Positions 15,901 through 23,003 are shown, counted from the first letter of the stretch. The stretch: DNA of 27,525 nt from Oscillospiraceae bacterium (GCA_017523995.1 JAFWUX010000077.1:1-27525); one strand, 5' to 3'. A program made the numbers and translations. Notes: a model not told the origin generated them from the sequence alone.

Positions 15901-16295
15901 GTGAGCTTTCGCCCGAGGAGCTCGAGCAGAAGCTCCGCGCAAAGGAGACGCCCGAGGAAACCAAGGCGCGTCACCGTGCCGCACTGCTGGATGATCTGCC
16001 CGACCTGCCCGATCTGCCGGAGGAACGCGAGATGAAGCGCCGCGCAAAGGAATCGCCGGAGCAGGCAAAGGCACGCCGCCGCGCCGCATTGCTCGACGAT
16101 CTGCCGGATGTTGACGAGATGCCGCGCCACAAGAATGACGCACCGCCCGAGGAGGACATCGAACCGGATATCCCGAAGCTCGATGCAGATTCTGACGGCA
16201 AGCTCTCCGCACCCGATTCGCCCGCAGACGATCCGTTTGCTGACGCAGACATCCACTGGAACAACGAGCAGACAACATTTACAATCCGCTTATAA
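12903..16295 (+). CDS. BspA-type leucine-rich repeat protein without signal peptide
   Basis: 1130 aa. The ATG lies 7 nt after AGGAGG. Residues about 30-735 are tandem 23-residue LRR_5 repeats of the form IPxxVTxIGxxAFxxCxxL. Capping strands that resemble the N-terminus (KIKNGVLLKY) recur near residues 270 (FIEYGILKKY), 477 (YIVGRFLIRA) and 563 (YTIAGANILL), so the array seems built of four modules. From about 770 to 960 follows a low-complexity Ala/Pro/Gln/Glu/Lys linker. Residues 1005-1070 hold two copies of a basic-acidic motif, RAKExPExxKAR-RAALLDDLPD. Most BspA-like proteins are secreted, yet here there is no signal peptide, no membrane helix and no anchor, so it is probably cytoplasmic or exported by another route. 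The repeats suggest protein binding; the partner is unknown. Confidence 0.88.
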   Translation: MGFKIKNGVLLKYEGAGALERLGIRKQDESLSLPKNVTSIADEAFSMTDVSRVLIPPSVTSIGERAFALCAELQAVDFSGGLREIGTNAFDGCHVLKTAVIPETCETVGAWAFCNCSGLRSVKISNKIEAIARGTFSGCSRLEEITIPASVQHIDNRAFYACASLTTVNLNKGLKTIGREAFACCSSLTTIYIPDTVTEIAEDAIAGCTELKTVIIPPTVTKLHPFAFGTDHHIQTITTVTGSVAHQYALSHGIMCYTEKEANLLRGCNPAFFIEYGILKKYTQEYNVRDIMIPQGVIRIGNHAFEQNRQLVSVVIPEGVTEIGAYAFNGCRGLQRVYLPTTLKNIGKYAFRDCALLEVILPQGIESVEANAFQGCTSIRRFYMPDTVSRLENEALRDCMSLTELRFSAKLESISDSVCVGCSSLRTVVIPEGPKYILQNSFRGCSSLQEAYIPDSVTEVAGNAFADTPLFRMTAGHYIVGRFLIRADGYSPIPVGVHRIGPRAFERGGLRAAIIPDGVLSIGDNAFANCGALTDVVIPKSVTEIGVDAFACTPWMARRTEPYTIAGANILLHANIMQPVVSIPVGVRCIGPTAFSQLPIRKVTLPEGVVHLQHGAFSYCEQLEEIELPASIRRIDGYIFHGCTALKQIKLNEGLPKIGHAMFSSCTSLKTLRIPATVTEIENEAFYHAGIEKVILPDSVTRIGQSAFSHCEHLTDIAIPASVTEISENAFTECPKFRLHAEEGSYAERFAKQHHMLMTLVPLDMDALLMEAQAAEAAAQPVVVEQPAPQPVPEDAPAFLYRQETAQTPQQLAAAPERTAAQPTPNDIFLNAAAEPAPKRAKKAAAQEPAAPKKSAAQPEEPAQKKADQPKKAQPKQQPEPEPVQQETAAAEPAAPQTESPEPAEPKPAEQEIVQEKSAEPEPVQEEPVKAAEPKPVKQEPERLVSFDEEEELNYAQRVKRELEEARKKSVLGDPRVKLPPIVEEPAPQPPKQKKKRKKRELSPEELEQKLRAKETPEETKARHRAALLDDLPDLPDLPEEREMKRRAKESPEQAKARRRAALLDDLPDVDEMPRHKNDAPPEEDIEPDIPKLDADSDGKLSAPDSPADDPFADADIHWNNEQTTFTIRL

Positions 16296-16301
16296 TCAAA
16301 G

Positions 16302-16336
16302 CATCCGCATGGGAAACCCCGTGCGGATGTTTTTTG
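16302..16336 (+). terminator. Terminator of the leucine-rich repeat gene
   Basis: CATCCGCA (16302-16309) pairs with TGCGGATG (16322-16329), followed by TTTTTTG. Confidence 0.85.
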
Positions 16337-16364
16337 TATCCTGAAATCCTTTGCTGCATATACA

Positions 16365-16394
16365 AAAAGGACACAGCCGAAGCTGTGTCCTTTT
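16365..16394 (-). terminator. Terminator of the dockerin gene, bidirectional
   Basis: A 13-bp stem between 16365-16377 and 16382-16394 (AAAAGGACACAGC and its complement). On the minus strand the loop is TTCG closed by C-G, a very stable tetraloop, and the stem ends in TTTT. It can work in both directions between the convergent genes. Confidence 0.88.
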
Positions 16395-16422
16395 GCTTGT
16401 GAATCAGAGTTCTGAACGCTGA

Positions 16423-18855
16423 TTACTGAACGTTCTTGTGGAAGCCCTTGTAATCTGCAGCCCAGGTATCGAACTCGAGCGGCTCAGCGTGGAGCTCTTC
16501 CTTAACGGTAACTGCCTTGCCGACAACCTTTGCGCTATCCCAGTCAGCCGGGTTATGTGCAACGCTGTTGGAGGTGTAGTAGTTCAGGATGTGCTGTGCA
16601 TCCTCAACGGTGATGATACCGTTGCCGTCTGCAACGTCCATTGCATAGTGCGAATACGGGAAGTAATTTTCCTTCTGAGCGCCTCTGTTCTTCAGATAGA
16701 CGCCATCCGGATCTTCCAGAACGGTCTTTGCGTTCTTATGTGCAACGCTGGTTGCAACATAGTACTTCAGAGCATACTGTGCGTCCTCAACGCTGACTTC
16801 ACCGTTCAGATCGGTATCGCCGCGGAGAACGAGGTAAACAGTGAATGTGCCAGCCTGCTTGCCCTCAACGAGCTTTTCCTGGTCGATCAGAGCCTGATCG
16901 AAGTTTGCTCCGATAACAGCCTTCTGAACAGCTTCTGCGTCCTTCAGGATGAAAGCAACCGGAACCGGAGCAAAGCCGAGGCCATCGCTCAGGGTGAGAT
17001 CCTTGACGCTGGTTGCTTCCGGCTGGAATGCTTTTGTCACATCAACCGGAGTGCCGGTCTCTACGCCCTTCTCAAAGAAGTGCAGGGTAACGCTCAGGGA
17101 GGAGAGATCGAATGTGCCGGTCTCCTCAGACCAGTAGATCAGGCCAATGTCCTCAACACCCTTGATCTCGAAGGAGACAGAGGATGCCGGAGTGGTTTCA
17201 GTGTTCGGATTAGAATCCGAAGTGGTCGGAGTGGTGTCAGAAGTGGTCGGAGTGGTGTTGGAAGTGGTCGGAGTGGAATCCGAAGTGGTCGGAGTAGAAT
17301 CCGAGGTGGTCGGAGTAGAATCCGAAGTGGTCGGAGTGGTCTTCGAGGTGGTCGGAGTGGACTCCGAAGAAGTCGGCGTAGAATCCGAAGTGGTCGGCGT
17401 GGTCTCAGAAGTGGTCGGCTCTGTGGTGGAGACAGCCTTCTTGGTCTCGGTCAGAACGATCTTCTTGATGATACGCTCAACATCATAGGAGAGGGTGCCG
17501 CTTACGCCGTACTTGGTGTCAGCGCCTGCGGTGATCTTCTTCTCAGAAACGATCTCCTTGTATGCGTACTCGCAGTCCTCAGCGAAGGTCGGAACGGAAC
17601 CGTCCTCGAGCTCAACGACATAGCCTGCGCCGAGCAGCTCCTTGCCGTATGCCTTTGCGTCCGGCTTTGCAGCCTGAACAGCAGCCAGCAGCTCTGCAGC
17701 CTGATCGTCAGCGATCTTGAAGGTTGCGTTGCCGGAGTAGCCGTTCGGAATCTTGATGTCGAAATCATAACCCTCATCGAGGATTGCAACTGCATCAGCG
17801 GTGGTCAGGTTGATTGTTGCATAGCCTTCGAGTGCAGCATTTGCGTACTCGACAGCAACATCAAACCAGTTGTTGAACTGCTCGTTCTCGAGAGCAGCCT
17901 TGATGGTTTCCGGCTTCTTCTCGTTAATCTTTGCAGCAGCCTTGCTTGCCTTTTCAGCATACTGTGCCGGAATCTTTGCGGTAGCAGCAGCCTCAACAGC
18001 AGCAACATAGTCGGTGTAGACCTTGTCTGCATCGGTGCCGGAAACGGAAACGCCGTTGACAGCATCAGCAACATCTCTGACAACGCCGATTGCCTCTTTG
18101 ATCTTTGCGTTGATATCGCTCAGCTCTTTGGTCTTATCAGCGTTTGTGCCGGAACGTCTCTGACCGTTGACATACTTGTAAGCCTCGAGAGCTTTCTTGG
18201 AAGCGTACTCCTCAATGCCCTTGTCATCGGTGTACTTGGTGCCGTTCTCATCAGTCATGGTGAACTGATAGTCAACGGTCTTCTTATCGAAGTTGACAGT
18301 GCCGTCGAGGGTGACAGAACCGAATGCCTTGAAGCCGGTCCAGTCGATCTCTCTCGGCTCACCGTCAGCATCAATAGACGGATGACCGTTCTTTGCAAGC
18401 TCGTCTTCAACAATCTTGCCGATGATCTGACCGCAGTCTGCGCAGTCGAGCTTCACCTGGAAGGTGCCGTCAGCAGTTGTTGCGATCGAAGCGGTGTCAG
18501 CGATCTTTGCGAGGACATCTTCGATTTCAGCAGCGGAAATCTGGCTGTACTTGCTTGCAGCCTTGTTAACCTGCGTACGAATTGCCTTCTTTGCCTTCTC
18601 TGTACCTCTAACAGTCGTTTTGTCGCCTGCAGAAAGGAACAGAGACTCAGCCTTGCTGTCCCAGTCAGAGACCTGACCTGCCTTGAGCGGATCTTTTTCA
18701 TCGATCGGCACGTCAAGGACGAACTTCTTGTCAATGTTCAGGGGAGCTGCGTCTGCAGCGCTGACATTGACGTTCGCAGCGAGAGTTGCCAGCTGGCTCA
18801 GAACGAGCACAGAGCTGGAGGCAGCTGCGATTGTGCGCTTGAAAAGTGATTTCAT
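16423..18855 (-). CDS. Secreted dockerin protein with unknown N-terminal domain
   Basis: 810 aa. A signal peptide (about 1-33, ending NVSAADA) is followed by some 440 residues of unrecognised, largely helical, Ala/Lys/Glu-rich sequence. A Thr/Pro/Ser linker of 7-residue repeats (TPTTSDS type) covers about 477-548. Then come a beta-rich domain of about 110 residues and a type I dockerin at about 679-765, with two calcium loops (GDTDLNGEVSVEDAQ and DVADGNGIITVEDAQ), each followed by the helix ALKYY/ILNYY. A 40-residue tail follows the dockerin. Type I dockerins dock to cohesins of cellulosomal scaffoldins, so the protein is probably part of, or displayed by, a cellulosome-like complex. No glycoside hydrolase signature is visible. 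AAAGGAG lies 9 nt before the ATG, and a good promoter lies upstream. Confidence 0.88.
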   Translation of the reverse strand: MKSLFKRTIAAASSSVLVLSQLATLAANVNVSAADAAPLNIDKKFVLDVPIDEKDPLKAGQVSDWDSKAESLFLSAGDKTTVRGTEKAKKAIRTQVNKAASKYSQISAAEIEDVLAKIADTASIATTADGTFQVKLDCADCGQIIGKIVEDELAKNGHPSIDADGEPREIDWTGFKAFGSVTLDGTVNFDKKTVDYQFTMTDENGTKYTDDKGIEEYASKKALEAYKYVNGQRRSGTNADKTKELSDINAKIKEAIGVVRDVADAVNGVSVSGTDADKVYTDYVAAVEAAATAKIPAQYAEKASKAAAKINEKKPETIKAALENEQFNNWFDVAVEYANAALEGYATINLTTADAVAILDEGYDFDIKIPNGYSGNATFKIADDQAAELLAAVQAAKPDAKAYGKELLGAGYVVELEDGSVPTFAEDCEYAYKEIVSEKKITAGADTKYGVSGTLSYDVERIIKKIVLTETKKAVSTTEPTTSETTPTTSDSTPTSSESTPTTSKTTPTTSDSTPTTSDSTPTTSDSTPTTSNTTPTTSDTTPTTSDSNPNTETTPASSVSFEIKGVEDIGLIYWSEETGTFDLSSLSVTLHFFEKGVETGTPVDVTKAFQPEATSVKDLTLSDGLGFAPVPVAFILKDAEAVQKAVIGANFDQALIDQEKLVEGKQAGTFTVYLVLRGDTDLNGEVSVEDAQYALKYYVATSVAHKNAKTVLEDPDGVYLKNRGAQKENYFPYSHYAMDVADGNGIITVEDAQHILNYYTSNSVAHNPADWDSAKVVGKAVTVKEELHAEPLEFDTWAADYKGFHKNVQ
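17213..17424 (-). repeat. 21-bp coding tandem repeat (Thr/Pro/Ser linker)
   Basis: About ten copies of a 21-bp unit (gtggtcggagtggaatccga on the plus strand) encoding TPTTSDS-type heptapeptides inside the dockerin gene. Copies differ by one or two bases, so the number probably varies between strains by slippage. Confidence 0.9.
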
Positions 18856-18974
18856 TCAAACCTCTCCTTTGTAATAATATTATGTACAGAATGCGGCACT
18901 TTCCGGTAGCCTGAAAGCGGGAACGCAGGCGTTCGGAGCGGTATTGTTGTATAGAGCCACATATACATATTGAC

Positions 18975-19003
18975 ATTATAGCATTCTTCTCACGAAAAAG
19001 CAA
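18975..19003 (-). promoter_or_regulatory. Sigma-70 promoter of the dockerin gene
   Basis: On the minus strand, TTGCTT (19003-18998), 17 bp, TATAAT (18980-18975). The leader is about 110 nt and contains the hairpin GAACG-cagg-CGTTC near 18917-18930. Confidence 0.78.
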
Positions 19004-19185
19004 GTCTTTTTGCTCAAATTGTTTAGTTTCGACAAACTGCATATTTTTGATTTCGCCCCTTTGGACATTTTTTACACGCAGTTTCCATAGTTTTCCGCCT
19101 GTATGCGGCAAAAACGCCGCTTTTTCCGGCATGTCGGATTCATATAATTAAAACATAATTATTTATAAAATTCGCATAAAAGCTA

Positions 19186-19214
19186 TTGACATTTCGGCGG
19201 TTGTGTGATATAAT
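19186..19214 (+). promoter_or_regulatory. Perfect consensus sigma-70 promoter of the candidate RNA
   Basis: TTGACA (19186-19191), exactly 17 bp, TATAAT (19209-19214). Both hexamers are perfect. An A/T-rich stretch at 19139-19185 (ataattaaaacataattatttataaaa) resembles an UP element. Transcription should start near 19221. The nearest downstream gene starts 500 nt later, beyond a terminator. Confidence 0.88.
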
Positions 19215-19220
19215 ATAGAC

Positions 19221-19623
19221 AGAACCAAAGGAAAAGCAGTTCAAATAACCGGATAGGAGGCGTTACCAATGGGCTGAATTCTTTGGAGAAGTCAATGGAA
19301 ACCGATATCAAATGAAAGGACGTGCTTCCGATGCAGAAGTACAGTTTCGGATAAGATTCCGTAAAACAATTCAAAAAATATATAGAAAAGGGTGTGTTTC
19401 CGATGTACAGGACAGCGTGGTGCAAAAACGGCTGAGAACCTGAAAGGATGTGGCACCAATGCAGTCTGCGGACAGCTCCGCATCAGGTTCTGCACGGTAT
19501 AGAGCAGAGGCTGGGCGGCATAAAATTGAATATGACGTAGCAGCGCTGCAACCCGTGCACGCGGCGCTGTGAATGATTGATAATCAGGCGGTTCGGTTCC
19601 TTCCCGGACCGTTTTGATTTTTG
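19221..19623 (+). ncRNA. Candidate structured RNA with four tandem modules
   Basis: About 400 nt between a perfect promoter and an intrinsic terminator, with no open frame above 37 codons. Four copies of AGG-N8-CC-RAUG (finer form AGGRNGYGNNNCCRAUG) begin at 19255, 19317, 19389 and 19445, all with identical internal spacing. Each is bracketed by complementary segments: CCAAAGGA/TTCTTTGG with TTCA/TGAA for copy 1, GAAAC/GTTTC for copy 2 (plus inner GTGCTTC/GAAGTAC), CCGT/ACGG for copy 3 and AGAACCTGA/TCAGGTTCT for copy 4 (plus hairpin TGCGGA-cagc-TCCGCA). A further hairpin lies at 19543-19571. The modules look like weak ribosome sites with ATGs giving peptides of 2, 7, 10 and 37 residues, so a run of tiny genes is an alternative. 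I do not recognise the family. Confidence 0.65.
19589..19623 (+). terminator. Intrinsic terminator of the candidate RNA
   Basis: CGGTTCGG (19589-19596) pairs with CCGGACCG (19604-19611, one G-U), loop TTCCTTC, then TTTTGATTTTT. Confidence 0.88.
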
Positions 19624-19650
19624 TCTGCATTCCCCGCAATGCCCTATATA
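19621..19650 (+). promoter_or_regulatory. Possible promoter of the acetyltransferase gene
   Basis: TTGTCT (19621-19626), 18 bp, TATATA (19645-19650), starting within the terminator T-run. It would give the acetyltransferase gene its own transcript. Confidence 0.55.
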
Positions 19651-19719
19651 TAAATAGTATACAGCAGGATTCACAAAGCCGCGGGGCATGTCAAATGCAG
19701 CGGCGCGAAAGGAGTCATC

Positions 19720-20460
19720 ATGAAGCAGATTGACCCGCAGACATTTTCTGCGTTTACGGCAGCCGCCCGAAATGCCGCCGGTGATCCGGTTTATCCGCGC
19801 TCGATTGCGGAGGGATATCAGTCCGGCGATTTGTATTCCGGCGGGGATGCCGTGCTGTTTCACCATTTCTGCGGATTCGCATACCTCTCCGGCATGCCCT
19901 CTGCCGCGTTCCTTGCGGAGATCCGGACGCGCTTTTTTGCCGTACCGCAGCCGAGGCGCTTTGTCCTGATCACCGACCTCGATGATGTAACCGCATATTT
20001 TGCAGCTCAGCCGGAAATCATCTCGGAGGAGCGGCGGTATTTCCGTGCGAATGCGGCGCCGGATATCGCGGTGCCGGAGGGCTTCTCGCTCGCGCCGCTC
20101 ACCGCTGATCTGCTGCCGCGGCTTTCGGGCAGGATCATTCCGGCGTTTTCGTGGGAGAGCGATGCGCAGTTCCTGCGAAACGGCTTCGGATTTTGCATCC
20201 TGCACGGCGATGAAGCCGCGGCGTGCGCGTTCAGTGCTGCGGTCACCGCGGATGCCGTTGATATCGGCGTCGAGACCGCAGAGGCATACCGCAGAAAAGG
20301 GCTCGCTGCCTGCGCCGCAGCCGCCGTCATGCGGGAGACGCTCCGGCAGGGAAAGACGCCTGTCTGGGCATGTCACGCGGCGAATACCGGCTCTGCGAAA
20401 ACTGCAGAAAAGCTCGGTTTCCGGCAGACACATACCTGCACGGTGCTGCATCTGCGATGA
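19720..20460 (+). CDS. GNAT family N-acetyltransferase
   Basis: 246 aa. The C-terminal 100 residues carry the GNAT acetyl-CoA site: the strand VDIGVETAEAYRRKGLAACAAAAV, with the pyrophosphate loop RRKGLA, then WACHAANTGSAKTAEKLGF, a standard GNAT ending. The N-terminal half (Phe/Asp-rich, with FCGFAYLSG and RRYFRANAAP) resembles the larger GNAT_acetyltran type rather than minimal GNATs. It should transfer an acetyl group from acetyl-CoA to an amine in the cytoplasm; the substrate is unknown. AAAGGAG lies 6 nt before the ATG. It stands alone between the candidate RNA and a convergent TIR-like gene and has a terminator shared with that gene. Confidence 0.88.
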   Translation: MKQIDPQTFSAFTAAARNAAGDPVYPRSIAEGYQSGDLYSGGDAVLFHHFCGFAYLSGMPSAAFLAEIRTRFFAVPQPRRFVLITDLDDVTAYFAAQPEIISEERRYFRANAAPDIAVPEGFSLAPLTADLLPRLSGRIIPAFSWESDAQFLRNGFGFCILHGDEAAACAFSAAVTADAVDIGVETAEAYRRKGLAACAAAAVMRETLRQGKTPVWACHAANTGSAKTAEKLGFRQTHTCTVLHLR

Positions 20461-20508
20461 TCCGCAGGCAGAACCCAGACGCACCGTACAGCGATCAGGC
20501 ATAAAAAA

Positions 20509-20543
20509 GCACCCGTCCGGTTCGTTCCGGAAGGGTGCAATTT
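20509..20543. terminator. Bidirectional terminator between GNAT and TIR-like genes
   Basis: GCACCC-gt-CCGG (20509-20520), loop TTCGTT, then CCGG-aa-GGGTGC (20527-20538). An A-run on the left and TTTTG on the right let it serve both convergent genes. Confidence 0.85.
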
Positions 20544-20545
20544 TG

Positions 20546-21034
20546 TTATATTTCGCGGTTGAGGATATCCCAGAGACCGGTCTTTTTCAGATCGGGTTCT
20601 TCGCCCTCCGCCATCATGCAGTCCTGTATGCATTCGAGGGCGAACAGCTCCTCCATGCATTCCGCATCATCTGCAGGATTGTAGTCGATCATGCGGGCGG
20701 AGCGGCTGATCAGTGCATTGAGATCATCCTTGCCGACGAGATTTGCGCCGTCCAGAAACAGCAGCACCAGCGCTTTTTCCTGCTCGGCAGCCGCGCGGAG
20801 CTGTGCAGCGCTGTTCTCCGATTCCAGCCACTGCTTCGAGATCAGAACCAGCGCCGTGCGGCACTCGGCAAAGCGTGCGGCGTCATCCTTTTTCTTCACA
20901 TTGCAGCCGCGCTCGCTCGACCAGACGCGCAGGCGTTTGCCGTTCAGCGTTTCGATCAGTGCTTCGGCGGTGCTGCGGTCATCCTTCGCAAAGCAGACCG
21001 CAATAAAATCTGATTTTCCCTGATATACTTCCAT
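20546..21034 (-). CDS. TIR-like domain protein
   Basis: 162 aa. The start is the ATG 7 nt after AAGGAG; the frame is open another 84 codons upstream, but that part overlaps the promoter and a repeat. The chain follows a small TIR fold: first strand DFIAVCFAKDD, helix STAEALIETL, second strand and BB loop KRLRVWSSERGC, and ECRTALVLISKQWLESENSAAQL as the third strand and following helix. In NAD-cleaving bacterial TIRs that helix carries the catalytic glutamate in an S-x-WC-xx-EL pattern; here the position reads Gln78. It may therefore bind ligand or assemble without cleaving NAD, or the alignment may be off. Bacterial TIRs often serve in phage defence, but no STING, Thoeris or other defence partner is adjacent. 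Confidence 0.7.
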   Translation of the reverse strand: MEVYQGKSDFIAVCFAKDDRSTAEALIETLNGKRLRVWSSERGCNVKKKDDAARFAECRTALVLISKQWLESENSAAQLRAAAEQEKALVLLFLDGANLVGKDDLNALISRSARMIDYNPADDAECMEELFALECIQDCMMAEGEEPDLKKTGLWDILNREI

Positions 21035-21098
21035 TTCGTTTCTCCTTCCGGATGCGGACTCTGCGGCGCACACCGCAGGCAGCGGTTCAGTTGCATTT

Positions 21099-21127
21099 AT
21101 TATAACATATTGCGGCAGAAAACGCAA
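21099..21127 (-). promoter_or_regulatory. Sigma-70 promoter of the TIR-like gene
   Basis: On the minus strand, TTGCGT (21127-21122), 17 bp, TATAAT (21104-21099). It supports the shorter start at 21034. Confidence 0.75.
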
Positions 21128-21213
21128 TGGGAGCGGGCGAAAAAAGTGCGCAGAGAATCTGCCGGGGAGATAAAACGGAGCCGGACTTAAGACGCATACG
21201 GCGAAGCCAAAAT

Positions 21214-21413
21214 AAAAGTTTTGATCAAACCTTTTCAAAAGTTTGCAGGTTTCCAAAGGGCAGCGCCCTTTGGTCGCTCTCCGCAAAGAGCGAAACTCTC
21301 CAGCGTCAGGAGTTCCGCAGGGTGAATCCGATAAAACGATCCGGTGGATCGTTTTTCGGAGAGGGGAGCCCTGCGATAGAGGGCGCCCCTAAGTGAATTG
21401 CAGAGCAATTCAC
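21214..21413 (+). repeat. Multi-hairpin dispersed repeat, copy A
   Basis: A row of self-complementary blocks: CCAAAGGGC/GCCCTTTGG (21253-21273), CGCTCT/AGAGCG (21275-21292), AAAACGATCC/GGATCGTTTT inside TCCGA/TCGGA (21327-21360), AGGGG..CCCT/AGGG..CCCCT (21362-21390) and GTGAATTGC/GCAATTCAC (21393-21413). It lies in opposite orientation to copy C at the right edge and shares about 90 per cent of bases with it by eye. The start, AAAAGTTTTGATCAAAC, is shared with copy B. Confidence 0.85.
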
Positions 21414-21700
21414 AGGGGACCGCAAATCCTTAAGTTGCCGGCATAGCTGCCCCACCCCTGCTTAATGGACAAATTCCCCTTAAGAATTCCATTTCAAGAT
21501 GCAATAGAAAAAGTACGTTTTTCTGTCATTTCCTAAAAGCGGGATTTCAAAGGGACAACACATCTTTGGCGGGGCATGGGCACATTTTGCAAAGCAATAC
21601 TGTAAAGTCCACATTTCCAATCCATCGGAGATACCGATTTAATCAGTGATTCCTTAGATCAATGCAGGCGGGCGCTGCCAGCTTATAACACATTATGCAA
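21414..21700. other. Non-coding spacer with first ATCCATCGGAGATACC box
   Basis: No gene seen. Box copy 1 is at 21620-21635, preceded by a GC-rich imperfect stem (about 21570-21612). Several CTTAAG palindromes occur (about 21430 and 21478), as they do in the spacer around copy C. Confidence 0.55.
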
Positions 21701-21740
21701 AAAGCCGCTCGGTTTGCAGCATGTGCAATCTGAGCGGCTT
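21701..21740 (-). terminator. Terminator of the phosphofructokinase gene
   Basis: AAGCCGCTC (21702-21710) pairs with GAGCGGCTT (21732-21740), with an inner TGCA/TGCA pairing. On the minus strand it ends in TTTTTGC. Confidence 0.82.
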
Positions 21741-21745
21741 CGATT

Positions 21746-22960
21746 TTATTTCAGCAGCGATTCCTGAATCGTGAAGTGTGCCGGCACGCCGTGGTTCATC
21801 TGAATCACCAGCTCACCCTGAATCAGCGGCATAAAGTAGCTGAGCGCCTGATCGGTGATGTTGTTGCCCGCAGCGTTGATGTACTCCTTCGGGAGCGCCT
21901 TCTCGCGGTTCGCGATCTCCTTTGCATCGGCGGTCTCGATTGTGACCGTATAGGGCATATCGTTCAGGCGGCGGAACACCATGACCTTGCCCGTCTCGCC
22001 GCTGAGCGCGCAGCGGACACCCGCCGAACCGATTGCCTCGGATTCGTCGATATCGGTGCGCGAGCAGAGATGCGAAGAACAGCGCTGCATGACGTTCAGC
22101 TCAATCGAGCGCACCTTGCAGCCGATCTCCTCGCGGACAGCGCGTTCCAGATAGCTGCCGATGCCCGAAAGATACTTATGACCGAAGTTATCCACCACGC
22201 CGGACTGCACGCCCTCAGGCACCTCAATGCCCTCCGAGACGGCGACAATCACAGCCTTATGCTTCGCCATCTCCTGCCGGACGTCCTTCATGAACTTCTC
22301 AAGCGAGAACTCGGATTCCGGCACATAGATCAGATGCGGCGCCGTTTCGCCGAGCCCGTGCAGCACCGCGCTCGATGCCGTCAGCCAGCCTGCGTGTCTG
22401 CCCATGATCTCCGCGATTGTCACGGAAGGGATGCTGTAAACCGAGCTGTCGCGGATGATCTCCTGCATGGTTGTGGCGACATATTTTGCCGCAGAGCCGA
22501 ATCCCGGCGTGTGGTCGGTGACGCAGAGGTCATTGTCAATCGTCTTCGGGATGCCGATGACCTTGATGTCGATCTCCTGCTCGGCAAAATATGCGGAGAG
22601 CTTCTGGACGGTGTCCATCGAATCGTTGCCGCCGATATAGAAGAATGCGCCGATCTGACGCTGCTGCATCGTCCGGAGAATGCGCTTATAGACGTTTTCG
22701 TCCTCGTGCCAGTCCGGCAGCTTATAGCGGCAGGAGCCGAGCACGGTCGAGGGGGTCTGCCGGAGCAGTTCCATATCCTCGTTTGTGAAAATCATGGTTT
22801 TCAGGTCGATCAAGTGGTTCTCGATCATGCCCTCAATGCCGTTGACCGAGCCGAAAATGGCGTCGATTGCAGGCTCCTTCAGCGACTCCTTGAACACGCC
22901 GACAAGCGACGCATTGATGGCACAAGTCGGTCCGCCGGACTGCGCAACTGCGATATTCAT
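21746..22960 (-). CDS. pfp: PPi-dependent 6-phosphofructokinase
   Basis: 404 aa. The start is the ATG giving MNIAVAQSGGPTCAINAS, 7 nt after GGGAGGG; 46 upstream open codons overlap the promoter. The protein phosphorylates fructose 6-phosphate to fructose 1,6-bisphosphate in glycolysis. Two positions separate PPi from ATP enzymes: GGNDS (110-114) has Asp113 where ATP enzymes have the second Gly of GGDGS, and PKTIDND (138-144) has Lys139 where ATP enzymes have Gly. Both point to pyrophosphate as donor, common in Clostridia. The catalytic Asp is in TIDND (Asp142), and MGRHAGW marks the sugar-phosphate site. It stands alone with its own promoter and terminator and is bordered on both sides by repeats. 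Confidence 0.93.
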   Translation of the reverse strand: MNIAVAQSGGPTCAINASLVGVFKESLKEPAIDAIFGSVNGIEGMIENHLIDLKTMIFTNEDMELLRQTPSTVLGSCRYKLPDWHEDENVYKRILRTMQQRQIGAFFYIGGNDSMDTVQKLSAYFAEQEIDIKVIGIPKTIDNDLCVTDHTPGFGSAAKYVATTMQEIIRDSSVYSIPSVTIAEIMGRHAGWLTASSAVLHGLGETAPHLIYVPESEFSLEKFMKDVRQEMAKHKAVIVAVSEGIEVPEGVQSGVVDNFGHKYLSGIGSYLERAVREEIGCKVRSIELNVMQRCSSHLCSRTDIDESEAIGSAGVRCALSGETGKVMVFRRLNDMPYTVTIETADAKEIANREKALPKEYINAAGNNITDQALSYFMPLIQGELVIQMNHGVPAHFTIQESLLK

Positions 22961-23003
22961 AGTATAAACCCTCCCAAATCCGCGCAAACGGAATCTTTCT
23001 ATT

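Noticed and set aside
13107..16256. A 1049-codon open frame on the minus strand opposite the leucine-rich repeat gene
   Set aside because: It lacks a ribosome site and promoter, its product is a Cys/Arg/Leu-rich composition artefact, and the plus strand encodes a clear repeat protein with promoter and terminator.
17213..17424. Regular short repeats resembling a CRISPR array
   Set aside because: The 21-bp units are contiguous, have no spacers and keep the reading frame of a Thr/Pro/Ser linker.
16438..18849. An 803-codon open frame antisense to the dockerin gene
   Set aside because: It is a by-product of codon bias; the minus strand has a signal peptide, dockerin, promoter and terminator.
19459..19572. 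A 37-residue reading frame from the fourth ATG of the candidate RNA
   Set aside because: It overlaps well-formed stems, has no recognisable features, and the other three modules give peptides of only 2-10 residues. Kept as an alternative but not called a gene.
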